Shown here one piece after another: positions 1 through 11,318 of a DNA stretch of 64,000 nucleotides (its first letter is position 1; every line of letters begins with the position of its first letter). The stretch comes from Gymnogyps californianus (Eukaryota; Chordata; Aves; Accipitriformes; Cathartidae). The notes beneath the pieces were generated by a model. It made no database searches and was not told where the DNA came from. It saw only the letters and a program-made list of their open reading frames with translations. The stretch covers positions 992,001 through 1,056,000 of the forward strand of contig NC_059479.1 of the NCBI RefSeq assembly GCF_018139145.2, in the 5' to 3' direction. The translations under genes were made by a program, and so were the position numbers.

Positions 1-96
1 AAGGCTTCCCAGCAGGGTGCGAGGCACGGCTGAAGGCTGCGGTTTAGTGGGGGCCAGAGGAAGGACCTGCTTTGGAGCAAACTGGTCTGGCAAGAT

Positions 97-161
97 ATGG
101 AAAAGGATGAAAAAGAGATGGAAAAGGGGCTGAAGAAGAGGTGGAAAAGGGGCTGAAGAAG
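97..161. repeat. Short purine-rich tandem repeat, ~23-bp unit, about 2.8 copies
   Basis: Three successive units begin at 97, 118 and 141, each opening with (A/G)TGGAAAAGG and running into a GAAGAAG-type purine tract. The last two share a 23-bp period with almost no differences; the first is 21 bp and more diverged. The tract is nearly pure purine on the + strand. It is a small local duplication with no sign of function. Confidence 0.8.
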
Positions 162-163
162 AC

Positions 164-734
164 TGGTCATGGGAATGAAGTCCAAAGGGCCAGAGCAGAT
201 AGACTTGGAGCGCCTGGAGCAAGACAGGAGCTGCTTGTCCCCCTATTTCATCCAGCCCTCCGGTGTGCAGAAACCTGGAGGGTCACCCACGTGGGTCAAA
301 GTCTTCTTCCCATGACAAGGCCGGGCCAGGGTCTCGGTACCTGCCTGGCAGGGTCCCCAGGGTTGGGACCAGCCCCTCCCTCGGTCAGCTCTGGCGAAGC
401 CGAGCTCTGCAGAGCCTGCCGGGCAGCAGGGGCGGCTAGGTGGCCAGCGTGCCCTGACGTGGGGGAAATCCTCTGCTGGTCCCTACAGACAAAATCCCGC
501 GGGAGGTGCACTCCACACTGCCGGCGGGCATGGCCAGGCTCGCCGAAGGTGACACGGGGCACGCTTCACGCTGGGGATGCAGCTCTGCCTGCTCCCCGCT
601 GCCTGCAGGAGGATGGACGGCAGCCCAAGGCGCATCCTCAGCTGGAGCCCGCTCCCTGCTTTGGTGACTTTTTGCTTTCACGGGAGTGAATCTGAAGTGC
701 ACGACATTTTTCTTCCCCATCCAGGCACTGAAAG
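164..734. other. Unique GC-rich sequence, no gene seen
   Basis: Open frames exist on both strands (for example 141-689 + and 296-562 -), but they overlap each other in opposite orientation and encode low-complexity Pro/Ala/Arg/Gly-rich protein with no domain. I see no repeat or RNA gene here. Confidence 0.6.
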
Positions 735-1215
735 AGACCTGGAATTAATTGATTGATATTTGCAGAGACAGCGAGATAATAACATTGACTGACAAACTGC
801 TTGTTTCTCTCCCTCTTTTTTTTATTTCTGCAAAGTTAGTACAGTATTCAGTGAACTTTCCCCAGAGGATGAACCACTGAGTCATCTGGGTTGGTTTGTT
901 TGGGCTATGTGGCCCAGCACATAATTTGTGCTGTGAAGATGGACCCCCAAGCTGTTTCTGGTGAAGGGAGGATGAAATTTATATCATCCCAATGAACTGA
1001 TTCTCTTATCTGCGTTGTCTGCTCAGCATCTAATGAACTAATGAAATATGCAACAATTCAGCTATAGAACAGACCTCACTTTTAAATTAGCACTAATTAG
1101 AGATAATTATCTTGGCTGGTTTGATGTTTCTATGTAATGAGCCCGGGTTTTCTTTTGTTAAGAATTGGTGTGGTCAAATATATGAAACGGCACACTGCAT
1201 TTCCACAAGTGCCTT
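735..1215. promoter_or_regulatory. Candidate conserved non-coding element (AT-rich, homeodomain-type motifs)
   Basis: An abrupt AT-rich block inside GC-rich DNA. Visible cores include TTAATTGATTGAT at 745-757 (PBX/HOX-like), TAATTAG at 1094-1100 and ATAATTAT at 1103-1110. ATATGCAACAAT around 1046-1057 reads on the other strand as a SOX-like core next to an octamer-like half. Stops are frequent in all frames, so it is not coding. This composition is typical of vertebrate developmental enhancers, but conservation cannot be seen here; the regulatory role is inference. Confidence 0.35.
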
Positions 1216-1908
1216 TTATTCCTGACTTACTTTAACGTCTCCAAGAGGTCCACTCTTCCTTTTGATGCCATTTCATTTGGCTGTCTTGTTGATGCCCCTT
1301 CTTGACGGTAGGGAGGGATGTAACGTGACAGCCGGGTAAAAAAGCATTGCAATCCCTTTCAGCTCCTGCCCTCCTATCCCCTGTTCTTGCTCCCCGCCCC
1401 GAAAATGCGGCACTGCGGAAGGGGTAGGACCAACGCACGGCTCCCGCTGGCAGTTGGTGCGTGAGCATCAGTGAGCCGCGGCACAGGCGGTCAAAGCCTC
1501 CCTGTCCCCGTCCCCTTCCCAAGGAAAAGGACCGAGGACAACCTGAGCAGCTTGGCAGAGCGGGACGCAGCAACCGGCAAGCTTGCTGCATGATTCACGC
1601 TCCGAACACAAACGGAACGAGGACTGCCGGAGCTCCCTTAAAAACTGTCAGCTCCCGTCTGTCCTCTCGTCTCGTAGGTGATGCAGCCTCTCTGTGCAGC
1701 CGCCTGCCATCGCTCAGATGCGCTGCGCTCTGTCTGTCTGTCGGCTGCTGCCTCCGAATACCCCCATCACCATGTGCTGGTGCTGCTGTCTGCCGTCTGT
1801 ACGGTCAATACGGCACGGCGCTATCTCTACATCTCTCGCCGGGGTTTTCTAGAGCACCAAACGCTGCAGTATCAACGCAATCAATCACACGTAGCCAGAT
1901 TACCTTTC
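1216..1908. other. Unique sequence, no gene seen
   Basis: Mixed-composition DNA with several C-rich stretches. Short open frames on both strands (1232-1591 -, 1461-1961 +) show no recognisable domain, and the second runs into the LTR remnant downstream. I found no transposon or RNA gene. Confidence 0.55.
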
Positions 1909-1913
1909 CTATC
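1909..1913. repeat. 5-bp target-site duplication, left copy
   Basis: CTATC directly precedes the LTR start and is repeated exactly after its end at 2078-2082. It marks the original integration site. Confidence 0.85.
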
Positions 1914-2077
1914 TGTGCTGGTTTTGGCTGGGATAGAGTTAATTTTCTTCATAGTAGCTAGTATGGGGCTGTGTTCTCACTTTTACCCTTCCGATTCTCT
2001 CCCCCATCCCACCGCAGGGGTGGACTGTGTGAGCGGCTGTGTGGGGCTTAGCTGCCAGTTGGGGTTAAACCACGACA
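1914..2077 (+). mobile_element. Internally deleted solo LTR, endogenous retrovirus (ERVL-type, avian)
   Basis: The element starts TGTGCTGG and ends CCACGACA, the TG...CA ends of a retroviral LTR. It is flanked by the same 5 bp, CTATC, at 1909-1913 and 2078-2082: a perfect target-site duplication of the length known for ERVL. From memory, the first ~60 bp and last ~100 bp match the two ends of an LTR family common in birds, while the middle of that LTR is missing; the junction falls near 1975. At 164 bp it is far shorter than a normal LTR and has no internal retroviral genes, so it is a solo, non-functional relic. Plus orientation follows from the motif order. Family assignment is from memory; ends and duplication are seen directly. 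Confidence 0.85.
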
Positions 2078-2082
2078 CTATC
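2078..2082. repeat. 5-bp target-site duplication, right copy
   Basis: CTATC directly follows the terminal CA of the LTR remnant and matches 1909-1913. Confidence 0.85.
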
Positions 2083-2410
2083 CTGTAATCAGTAATTTGC
2101 CATGGATCCCTCATTTTTCAAGGGAATTTTAACAGCCTGGCTGGTGACAAGCTGCCAGGGCAAAATACTGTAACGTGTGATAAAATTACAGATCCTTCTA
2201 TCGCAGAGCAAGGCACCTTTTCTTCCCGCTCCTCCGCTCCGTGCTCCCATAACCGGCGGAGCTGCGGGAGCCGTGCGGGACACGAGGCAGGACAGCCTGG
2301 CATCGCAGGGCCACCTAGTCAGTCCCAGGCTGCTGCCTGCACCCTGCCAAATAATTCTGTCAGCGCCTGTTTTATGGGCCTGAAACGGGAAAAAGTGAAA
2401 GGTGCTCTTT
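2083..2410. other. Unique sequence, CpG-rich in its second half, no gene seen
   Basis: Moderate AT content gives way from about 2215 to a CpG-rich stretch (2225-2290) leading into the quasi-palindrome at 2411. Overlapping short open frames on both strands carry no domain. Confidence 0.55.
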
Positions 2411-2482
2411 GCCTTTCGTTAGCGGGGAATAGGCGCGAGTCGTTTTTTACGACTCACACCTATTCCCCGCTAACGAAACGGC
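2411..2482. repeat. Long quasi-palindrome (30-bp arms, 5-nt T loop)
   Basis: Bases 2414-2443 pair with 2449-2478 around the loop TTTTT (2444-2448). Of 30 positions 28 pair; the exceptions are C2434 against A2458 and C2436 against A2456. Three more pairs (2411-2413 with 2480-2482) follow after a single bulged base. Both mismatches sit where the left arm has CpG and the right arm has CA, so the arms fit a once perfect repeat that lost two CpGs by deamination in the right arm. It could extrude as a cruciform or, if transcribed, form an RNA hairpin. No flanking duplication suggesting a transposon is visible. Origin by template switching during replication is a plausible inference. Confidence 0.9.
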
Positions 2483-5439
2483 ACGTCCACCCCCCCCAGG
2501 TCCCCTTCTCCCCACGGCATGGCCACGCCGGGGCTCGGCCGGGGCTGCGTTTCCCTCCCCGTCTCGGCATGGGGAGAGCAGCAAGCACCGTGCGCTTTCC
2601 CGTCGCTTAATTGGAGCGATGCCGTGCGGTCCCCTGGCACCCAACGGCGGGCCAGCGGTGGCAGGCAGCCAAGGTAATTATGGCTGAACGGTCCTCTCTG
2701 AGTCCCCGAAGAGTCTTTACGAATCGTCGGGTAACGGCTGTAGTTCAAGAGAGCGTGGTCTTTGGGGAGCCGGTGTAATTACTGAGATGTTTAAGCCCTC
2801 TCTGGCAGCGCTTGGTCGTGCTTCCCCTGGCTGCCATGTTGATAGGGAGGTGGCACAACGCACCCACGGCCGGTGCTCCAGCCCGCCCCGGGACAGGGGC
2901 GATGGGAGGCAGCCGTGGGGCAGGGGGTCGAATGCGGGCTGGGGGCTGCTGTCCCTGCAAGAGCTGCAAAAGCAGCAGCAGGGCAGCCCTGCAGGGCTTT
3001 GGGCTGGGGAGGGAGCGGAGAGGAGGGGGCTCGAGCGCGGGGCTCAGCCACTTGCCACCTTGCACCCCACCGGCACAGCAACACCTCCCTCTTTATTAAC
3101 AGCAATTATTTCCCTTTCCCGTTTATTATGATTAACACTTGGAGGTTGCGCTGGATCAAGTATTGGCTTCCGCTAAACGTTTTTATAAACACGTACACAC
3201 ACATATATCTCTCTCGCATATATACGCAGAGATTTTTCTGCGCACAAACACTTCCCAGACTTTCTTTCTAGCCCAGTATGGGCCCAAAGCAGCACCAGTG
3301 CTCGGGGGACGCGCACGCTGCTCATTTGTGGCTGGTGGGAAGAGCGCAAAGCCAAGGGGCTGGTTTCTCTGCTGATAAAACGCAGCCAGTGGAGCTCATG
3401 GTAATTTATATCTGCTGGCCCTTGCTCTTGTGTTAGCTTGGCCCTGGGCTCCCCAAGACATGAAAAGGTCTCATAAATTCCCAAAGCTGACAGAGGGCTG
3501 TTTGGCTTCGCTGGATCCTGCAGAAACGAAATGTGCCATCTGAGGTGGTACCGCGTAACCTGTGGCTACAGAAAAATGATCTTGGCTGGATTTCCATTAA
3601 ACCACTCAGCGAGTGAGAGTGAGTGATTTGAGGCCGTCCAGAGCTGATCGCAGGGTGCTGGGAGGCAGCTGGGGCTCTGCAGAGCAGGTCTGCGAGTGCT
3701 GGTAAAGAGAAGAGGATTTTGCAGCCTCTTACACTGCACAGACTGAGGGGGTGTGGCGGGTGGGGGGCTGCAGGAATCCCTGGGACTGACTCCTTGGCAG
3801 CAGTGAGAGCAAGATGAAGCTCATTGCCGTGTATCTCAAACCCGAACCTCACTGCTCTCATTCAAGGAGACCACAGCAACATGAGACGTGAGAGCATACA
3901 AGCCCTGAGGCCACAAGGCACCTTACGAGAAGTACATGCACTTACGAGAGGAACAAGACCCTGCAGGGTAAAGCAAAGCAAAGCAGAAAGTCTTAGGCTG
4001 CTCGGAGGCTGCGCACAAACCCAGTAATTCCCCTGCCCCTTTACTCCTCTCAGCAAAACAGCAGAGATGCAAGACTTGGAGCAGCCTGAGCTGTTCTTCC
4101 TCGGGCAGGAGGGCGGGAGGAAGGGCAATGGCCTAACAGACAAACAGGTTTCAGGCAGCGAGAAAGCAAAGACATCAGAAGCATCACCTAAAGCAGCAGA
4201 AGGCTCAGGCTGTGCAGCAGCTTCTTCCTCCTGCTCTGCTTTGCAGACGGGTGCCTTCTGCTACCGCAGCCCCAGCAGTCACACCGGTCACCTCCGCTGT
4301 GTCCCCTGTCACACAGAGCTGGATTTGCAAGCACAGGTTTCTGAAAGCATCAAAATGCAGCAGTCACCTCATCCCCTGGGGTTCCCCCCCGCCATAACTG
4401 GGAGAAACCTGGACTTGACACGAGCTCTGAGCTCCGAGTCCCCTGTCTGGAGCCATCACGGACAAGCCTGGCTGGGGGGACCTAGGGAAGATGCTTTGCC
4501 CTGTGAGCATGGCATCTGCCCGCACCTCTGCTGGCTGGTCCTGAGCTGGGCCGGGCTGCCAGGAAGGGAAGAGAAGAGCAGACTACAACCGAAACGCTTT
4601 TTTTTTTTGGTCACAGGTCAGTGAAAATCCTGCAAGTCCAAACTTCCCGCCTCCATCCGTTTTGCCCCATCCCTGGCCCTGACCAACACCCAGGCACCAG
4701 CCAGAGCAGAGGGGCCGTTGCAGAGCAGCGGCAGCAGAGGACAGATCCCCCCCATGCCGGGACGGCATCCCTGGTGCCACGGTTAGAGACAGCAGCTGAG
4801 CCCCCAGCCCCGGCAGAGGCCAACCCGCGGGGGTCAGGCTCAGCCCCACTCCCCTCCTGTGCCTCCTGAGGTTGCAGCTCTAGTTTCCACCTGAACTAAT
4901 TGTTTAAAAAAAAAAAAAAATCATCTCTCAAATGTGATAAGATGGGGGGGTGAGGCAAGCCCCCCTCCGGGATCTGCTTCATGGAAGGGCACCTTTCCCT
5001 CTGACTGTCTCACCTCCTTGAGAACTCTGTTACCTGAAGGACTGTTTCAGGGGAATTTATTCTTCATGGAAGAGATTGCAATAGCAAATTAGCACTGTCT
5101 TCAGACTGATCCCAGGCAGGCCCCAAGCGAGCACCTGAAGCTAAGGCCAAGGAGGTGCAGACATTATGTCCAAGCTGGAGGCTGTCACAGGCTGCTCCCA
5201 ATGCTATAGTCCCTCTGTCCCCGTATGTCAGAGACCTGGGCTGCGGCTTCCCCCCCCACCACGCAGCCTGCCTCCCACCCAGGCAGCCGGGGACCCCAGA
5301 GCCCCAAAGGGAGGGCAGGCAGCAAAGCCACGCTCCTTCCCTTTCTTGCCTGTGAGACATCTTTGCTGCCGCCACCAGATGCATAACAGTAAGTGAGAAC
5401 CCGCACTAATCTCCTGGGAACGGTCAAGATTGTCTGTCA
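2483..5439. other. GC-rich unique sequence, no gene seen
   Basis: No supported gene. Visible landmarks are CpG-rich sequence to about 2640, an alternating purine-pyrimidine stretch (CACACACATATAT... and CATATATACGC) at about 3190-3230, and a run of 15 A at 4906-4920. The longest open frame (4067-4624 +) is Ser/Ala/Gly-rich without a domain and has competing frames inside it. The AT-rich part around 3100-3240 is too short to call. Confidence 0.55.
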
Positions 5440-5640
5440 TCATTGTTTTTGAAGCTATTTGGAGAATAGCTTGTTCCCGTTGGGAGCACAGTCAACACTC
5501 CTGCTATCTTTGGGATCTCTGGCTCTAGAGACAGGAATTTTACTTTTCAAAGTGAAAAACAAAGCAGCATTCATGGGCACGGTAATCGCTTCCGATGCCA
5601 TCTGAGCTGTGGATTACACAAGAGGGCATTTAAGGCACCT
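5440..5640. promoter_or_regulatory. Weak candidate non-coding regulatory block
   Basis: A lower-GC stretch with ACTTTTCAAAGTGAAAA, a small imperfect inverted repeat near 5540-5560, and a CATTGTTTT SOX-like core near 5440. No coding potential. Composition is the only argument, so this is a low-confidence call. Confidence 0.18.
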
Positions 5641-8600
5641 TTCAGAGTCCCCCGCCTTCACACAAGTTTTCCTTTGTCCCCTCTCCACCGCCCAGCCCCA
5701 CCTGTAGCATCTCCCCACCGCAGCCCCCTCCCAGTGAAAGCTCGCAGGCACACCCAGCAGGACCCCCCAGCCCGTGTCAGACCCCAGCCGTCGATCGCTC
5801 CCTGCCCGACCCCAGGCAGGAGCAGGCTGGGCCCTGCCTACGGCTGACCCCGGCACCGGGGACACCTCTGGGTGCACCCCTTCTCCAGACCTCGGCACCT
5901 CCAGGTGAAGAGGGGAGATGCCTTTGCTCACCTTAGAGGTGGGGAGGAGTCCTCCGTCACGGGGTCCTTCAGACACCCCCAGTGAAGGGTTAAACGCCCC
6001 TGGCACAAACACGTCCAAGCCACCCACCTTCAGAAGAGGGTTCTCTCTTCGGCTCGTTTTCCAGGAGGGACACGTCTCAAAGGCTAAAGTGAAAACACTT
6101 TACTCAAAAAAAGGTAGCTAAAACCTGACGGGGTCATGTGATGACAACTCGGGTAATGAGACCGGCTGGGGACGGGACACCTCTGTTTCTTTCAGAGCAC
6201 GAGTTTTACATTGCAGTGAGGCCCCAAAGAGTGACTGTTTTCCATAGCCGTGTTCTCCCCAACTCTTTTTGGTCACTGCCAGCTTTTCCCTGCCACCCAA
6301 GCAGCCCCTCGCTGGGCAGAGCAGGGCTCCGGCAGCCGCCTGCCTGCTTTTCCCTCCTCAGATCAAAGATACAAGCGTCACCTGCAGCCGTAACCAGTAG
6401 CAAAGCCGTGCTGGTTTGCGTACAGAACGGGTGTCTTGTACCGGCAGACGCCACTGCTGCTGTCAGCGCCGACGGGCGCCTTGTCGGGATTTGCATTTCA
6501 GAAGGAGCCCGCAGCCGGGTGCGATGTTGCACATCTCCTCCGCTCGTCACATTTGCATACAGCTCACAGCGAGGAGCATCATCCCCATCCCTCCCCGCCG
6601 GGTGGGTTCGGTTGTTGGGCTTGTTGCTCCCTTAGCGTGCTGCATCGGTGCTTTGCCGTTCCCTCGCCCCGCCTTCCCTGCTCTATGCCATCGAGCGGCA
6701 AGCTGAAGTGACCCCTCCACGGCCTTACAGAACCCTGCAGGAATTTAACTCACTGGGTCCATCTCTGATAGCAGGCGAGAGGAACTAAACGTGACACAGT
6801 GCCTTCATCACAGCACCTGCAGGTCCCATTTCAAGGCTGGCAAAGCAATAACTGATGCTGAGCAACAAAAATCCATCCCAGAGTTTTAGTGACAGAAAAT
6901 AACCAAAGAGCAAACTTAGGGATGCGTCTTTCCTTGTCCTGCTGCTTCCTCCCCGAGGGAAGATTTCTGCAGGCTTTAGTGCCCCCAGAGAAGGTCCCCC
7001 CGGCCCCAGCAGCTCCTTACCCAGGCAGGAGCATCCTGCCTGGCGCTGGGTACTCACCCCGCACACCCTCGACGGTGCCAGGGCAGCAGCTGCAGAGTGC
7101 AGGTTCAAGGATCCCTCTCCCTGCATTAGGGCTCTGTAAACAAGTCTGCACTCGGAGAAGAAAAATTGGCAGGTCTCCTGCTTTTAGTAAACAAGCTGTC
7201 AGCTCACCGCGTCCCCCCAGCACACACGCTCCTTGCTGCATCCATCTTCCCTGATCGCTTGGCCCATTTTCTCCCAACCAAGGGGCGATTTGATTTTGTG
7301 GAAGGAGAGGGAGCAGTTTTCTTAGGTGATTTTACCTCGAGTAGAAACCTTCCCTTTGAGCTGGGCCATCCAGGAGAATGATCTTACTCCACTAGCCCTG
7401 CCTCAAGCAGCACAGCAATGTTATCCAGCAATTTCCTTTGGCATCAAAGCTGAAAGCGGGCACGTAACCCAGAGTTAACAACATCACAGCAGCATGGATA
7501 TTCACCTCTCGCAGAGTGATAGGAAGTGGAATTGATTGCAAGAGATCAGACACCGAGACTCTCATTAACTTCTGCTAACACCTGAGCGGCTGACAGACAC
7601 TTGCCTTTTTGGATTATCTTCTGCACATTTCCAGCCGGTGACCCTGGGTCCGCTCCAGCCCGTTTACTTAATAACATGCGGCATTACCAGCGTGGCGGCT
7701 CAGACCCGTCTGCACCACGCTCCCACCGGAGCGTCCAACCCCTGGAGCGTGTCTGAGCGGCGTTGCAGCACCGCAGATCCGCTCCGTGCCGTGCCTCCCA
7801 TCTGCCCCCCCCCCCGTGCCCTGCTACCCATAACACGGGGGAGGAGGATGCTCTCCCCCCCCCAGGAAACGTTTCCCCCTGAGCAGCTGGAAGAGCCGAG
7901 GCAGCGGCAGGCTGAGCCCAGCTGCCCTGATGATGATGTCAGGCTGAATTTGCACACAGCTGGTGGAGGATCTCTAAGGCACGACCTCTCCGGACACGCC
8001 GGAGCATCTGATGTTATGAAGTAATGGGTAAAACGCCCACAGATACCGACGCACGTGGGCAGCCGTGCCTTCTGCACGAACCCCGGTACTACAGAGCAAG
8101 CCTGCCAAGCGGTGCAACACACATCCAAGAGCAGGGGTGCCGAGGAGGGGCTCCCGGCTGCCACGCCAGCTTCCCACCTCTGGGGCCGGGCCCCATGGCA
8201 ATTTATACAGTGTCCAAACCCACAGGTTTCTCTGTACAGGACCCTCCCGGCTGGCTGCGAGCTGGTGCATCCTTTCAAGCCCACCCCACAGCACTGACAG
8301 GCTGTGAGGCCGAGGCTCAGGGCTGCAAAACTCAAATGAGAGGGAGCTTTAAAGCACGGAGGAGGAGGCACGAGCAGAGCAGGAGACGGGGAGCGCAGGC
8401 CTGGTTTGTGCAAAGGCATCGCTGGGTTTGCGGGGAAAAGCACGGGCAGAGCATCGCTGCTTCAGCCCCAGCATGCGGCCGGCGAGCGAGGCTATTTCCA
8501 GCTCTGCCGCACGGCTCCCTCCTGCCTCGCCTCCGAGAGCGGTAACACAACCGTTGGGGAACGTAGCAGGTGCTCTTTAATCTCGCCCACTGACAGTTTT

Positions 8601-11230
8601 GCTGACAAGAAGCTTTTTTCCCCCAAACCTTTTGTCTTGTCTTTTGTTCTGGCGGAGTTTGATATCCCTCTTCCCGCTGTCACAGCCGCTCCAGGCTCCT
8701 CTCCACCTGCCCTGTCACAGCCTCTTTTAAGAGGAGCAGCAGCAGGTTAACCTCATTAAGAGCCTCCCACCTCCCTCCTCTCTCCAGCTCCATAGTCTTC
8801 CAAAGCCAGGTTATGATTACAGGGCACCCTTGAAAGGCAAACTAATACAGCCTGCGAAGGGGAAGATGCTCTGTGCAGCTAGCGCATCCCTCCGGGCATG
8901 AAACTCCCAAAGCTGCTGCTGCTGCAGAAGGCAGAGCATCCGCACCCCTGATGAGGATCCTTCCACCCATCCTCCCTCTGACTGCACCAGAGAGATCAGC
9001 TTGGAAATAGGAGAACTGCCCCACTTTTCATTGCTCTTTTTTTTCCCCCCTTTCATCCCCTACACATGCTGCTGTTATTAAATCAGCAAAGAAACAAACC
9101 TCCCCTGGGAGCTACACCCTCCTGCCCACAAGCAAAAGCAAAGCCAAAGTGCAAAGCTTTGCTGGCAATGGAGCTGGCCACAAATTCGCCGTGTCACCTG
9201 GAGTGCCCGGGGAGGACAGCAAGCACGCGGGGAGGCAGCTCCAGGCATGGCGGAGGGGCTGAGCCTGCGGGAGCCGGTGCCGTGCCTGCGCTGGTGGCCC
9301 TGTGGGTCAGGAGCGGGGCCCACTGGAAGAGGAAGAAAGCAAGAAAAGAAGAAGGTGCTGGAATATCATAAGAGGGCAATGGGTTTTCATTATCCTAACC
9401 TAGAGGTGCCTGCTTTTAAGAAAAAAGCAGCAAATTAGTATCTTTTAAACAAAAGCAGAGAGGAGACACAGCAAGCAAGTTCCTCTTCCCTCGTTCACAA
9501 CATCTGTCTCAGATCATCCTGCTAATTTCAAGTTACTACAAACTCCTTTAATTCCCTGCCAGAGCTTTCAAAAAAAAAAAAAAGTTTTTTGAAACCACAG
9601 GCTAGCCAGCTCCACAGCCTTGAATTAAACATGCAAGTGAGCAATGAGAACAAAAATTTAAAAAAGAAAAAGAAAGGTCAGGCTGCGTTTCACAACAACA
9701 CACACGAGCTACTGCCCAGCAGGAAGGAAGATGGGGAGACAGTCCCCTCTGTGGAAGCACTCCCCCGGCCTGCCCAAGCCCCTGGGGCTCCAGGGGGTAA
9801 CAGGACATGGGAGCACATGGGGAATAAAGGGTGAAACCCCCCTCCTCCCCAGCACAGCACCTGCTGGACACGAGCCAGAGCTCAGCAGGGTGAGGGGGAC
9901 CCAGCCCCGGTGCTACGCAGCTCCCCCCGCGCCGCAGCTCCGGGTCAAAGATGCACTGGTCCTGCCCAGGCTGGCTTAGCCAGCCCTTCCCAGCCCCAAC
10001 CTCCCTCCCCTCCAGCAACCGCAGCATCTGTCTGGGTCGCCCTTTTCCCAGAGACCCACTCTGCACCCACTCACACATAAGCAGTCCCAGCTGGTCCCAG
10101 GCATGTCTCAGCAGGAGGTTTTAATCTCCTAATTGGCACATCCCAATGGAAAAGCATTTAGAAAGATACCGGTGCTCTCAGGAGGTTCTTCGCCCATGAA
10201 ACAGCTTATGATGGTGCGTGTACGGGCAGCGCCTGTGCCATCTTCTGCGGTGCAGATTAGGCTGTCTCCAGCCTCGCCAGTGAGGCTGGCCTAGGGCCCA
10301 TATCCCTGGGGAGTGGAGGATGTGAGAGGCTGGCATGAGGGCTTTGAGGGGCAGAGCAACAGTGAGCAGGGAACAAAGGATTCTGATTTTATCTGCAGGT
10401 AGCACAAAGCTGCAGTAATGCCAAGGACAGTGCTCAGGGGGACAGGAACTGAGATGAGGTGGAGTTTGGGTCCAGATGTTCTCCAAGTCTCACGGTCCAC
10501 CAGAGTGGCTGAGAAGCAGGACACAAAACGGGCAAATGACCAAACTTTGGCGGCAAATGCACCTGCAGAAACATTCCCCCAGTCCCTACACTTTCTCATC
10601 TATCGGGGAGCAGAAGCAAAGGCTAAAAAATACAGGGGGGCTCAAAGCTCCTGTAAATGAGCATCGTTGACTAGAGTAAATTTACACTGATTTATGCCTG
10701 TGAAAGCTCTGCCCGGAGAGGAAAAGCTGTGCTTTCTGTTTCTGGACAGGAACAAACTGAGGAAAAGCACAACCAGAAAAGCTGGGGTGGAACAACCAAT
10801 TCTCTGAAGATCCCTCTCCACATCCTCCCCATCGCGCTCTGGATGCAGAGCCCCTCGGAAGAGCCGCCCACGGCAGCAGCAGCTCAGGGCCCTGCAAGCA
10901 GAGAGCTTCCTCCCCTCTGCAGATCCTGCGTTCCTTCCTATATCTGGGATCTGAGGCTTAAATAAATATGTGACTATGTAAATAAATACGAAGTGTGTAG
11001 CTTGAGAGGCAGGTTAATGGCTGGGGAAGCTGGGCTTGACCTCGGTGACATTTCAAATCAGTTCTGCTGCGCTGGGCTGGTGCTTTGAAGGGATTTGCGC
11101 TTGGGCTGGATGTGGAGGAAAAAAAAAAAAAAGGTTAAAATTCATCATGTGAAGAGGCTGTTCAGAGCTTCCTTTCTCCTGGGGAGAGACCTTCGCCTCC
11201 TCCGGCGTCCTGGGGCGAATGTCCGAGCCC
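5641..11230. other. GC-rich unique sequence, no gene seen
   Basis: Long stretch without a supportable gene. It contains C runs at 7805-7815 (11 C) and 7855-7863 (9 C), A-rich tracts near 9571-9583 and 9658-9673, and an A run near 11118-11131. The largest open frame (7700-8443 -, 247 codons) is Cys/Pro/Ser-rich and overlaps several + strand frames of similar quality. Slightly AT-richer sequence at 7400-7620 and 10960-11000 has GATA-like cores but is not distinctive. Confidence 0.55.
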
Positions 11231-11318
11231 AGGAGATGCTGGGGAAGGTGGGCAGCTCAGAGGTGGGCACGCAGGAGGAGATGCCGGGCAAGGTGGGCAG
11301 CTCAGAGGTGGGCACGCA
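11231..11318. repeat. 45-bp tandem duplication, two copies
   Basis: Two head-to-tail copies start at AGGAGATG (11231 and 11276) and differ at only a few positions. The period of 45 is a multiple of three, so the + frame reads a repeated 15-residue block (KVGSSEVGT recurs). That is expected from the period and is not in itself evidence of coding. The high identity suggests a fairly recent duplication. Confidence 0.85.

Noticed and set aside
7700..8443. 247-codon - strand frame
   Set aside because: Cys/Ser/Pro-rich, no domain, and multiple competing frames on the other strand.
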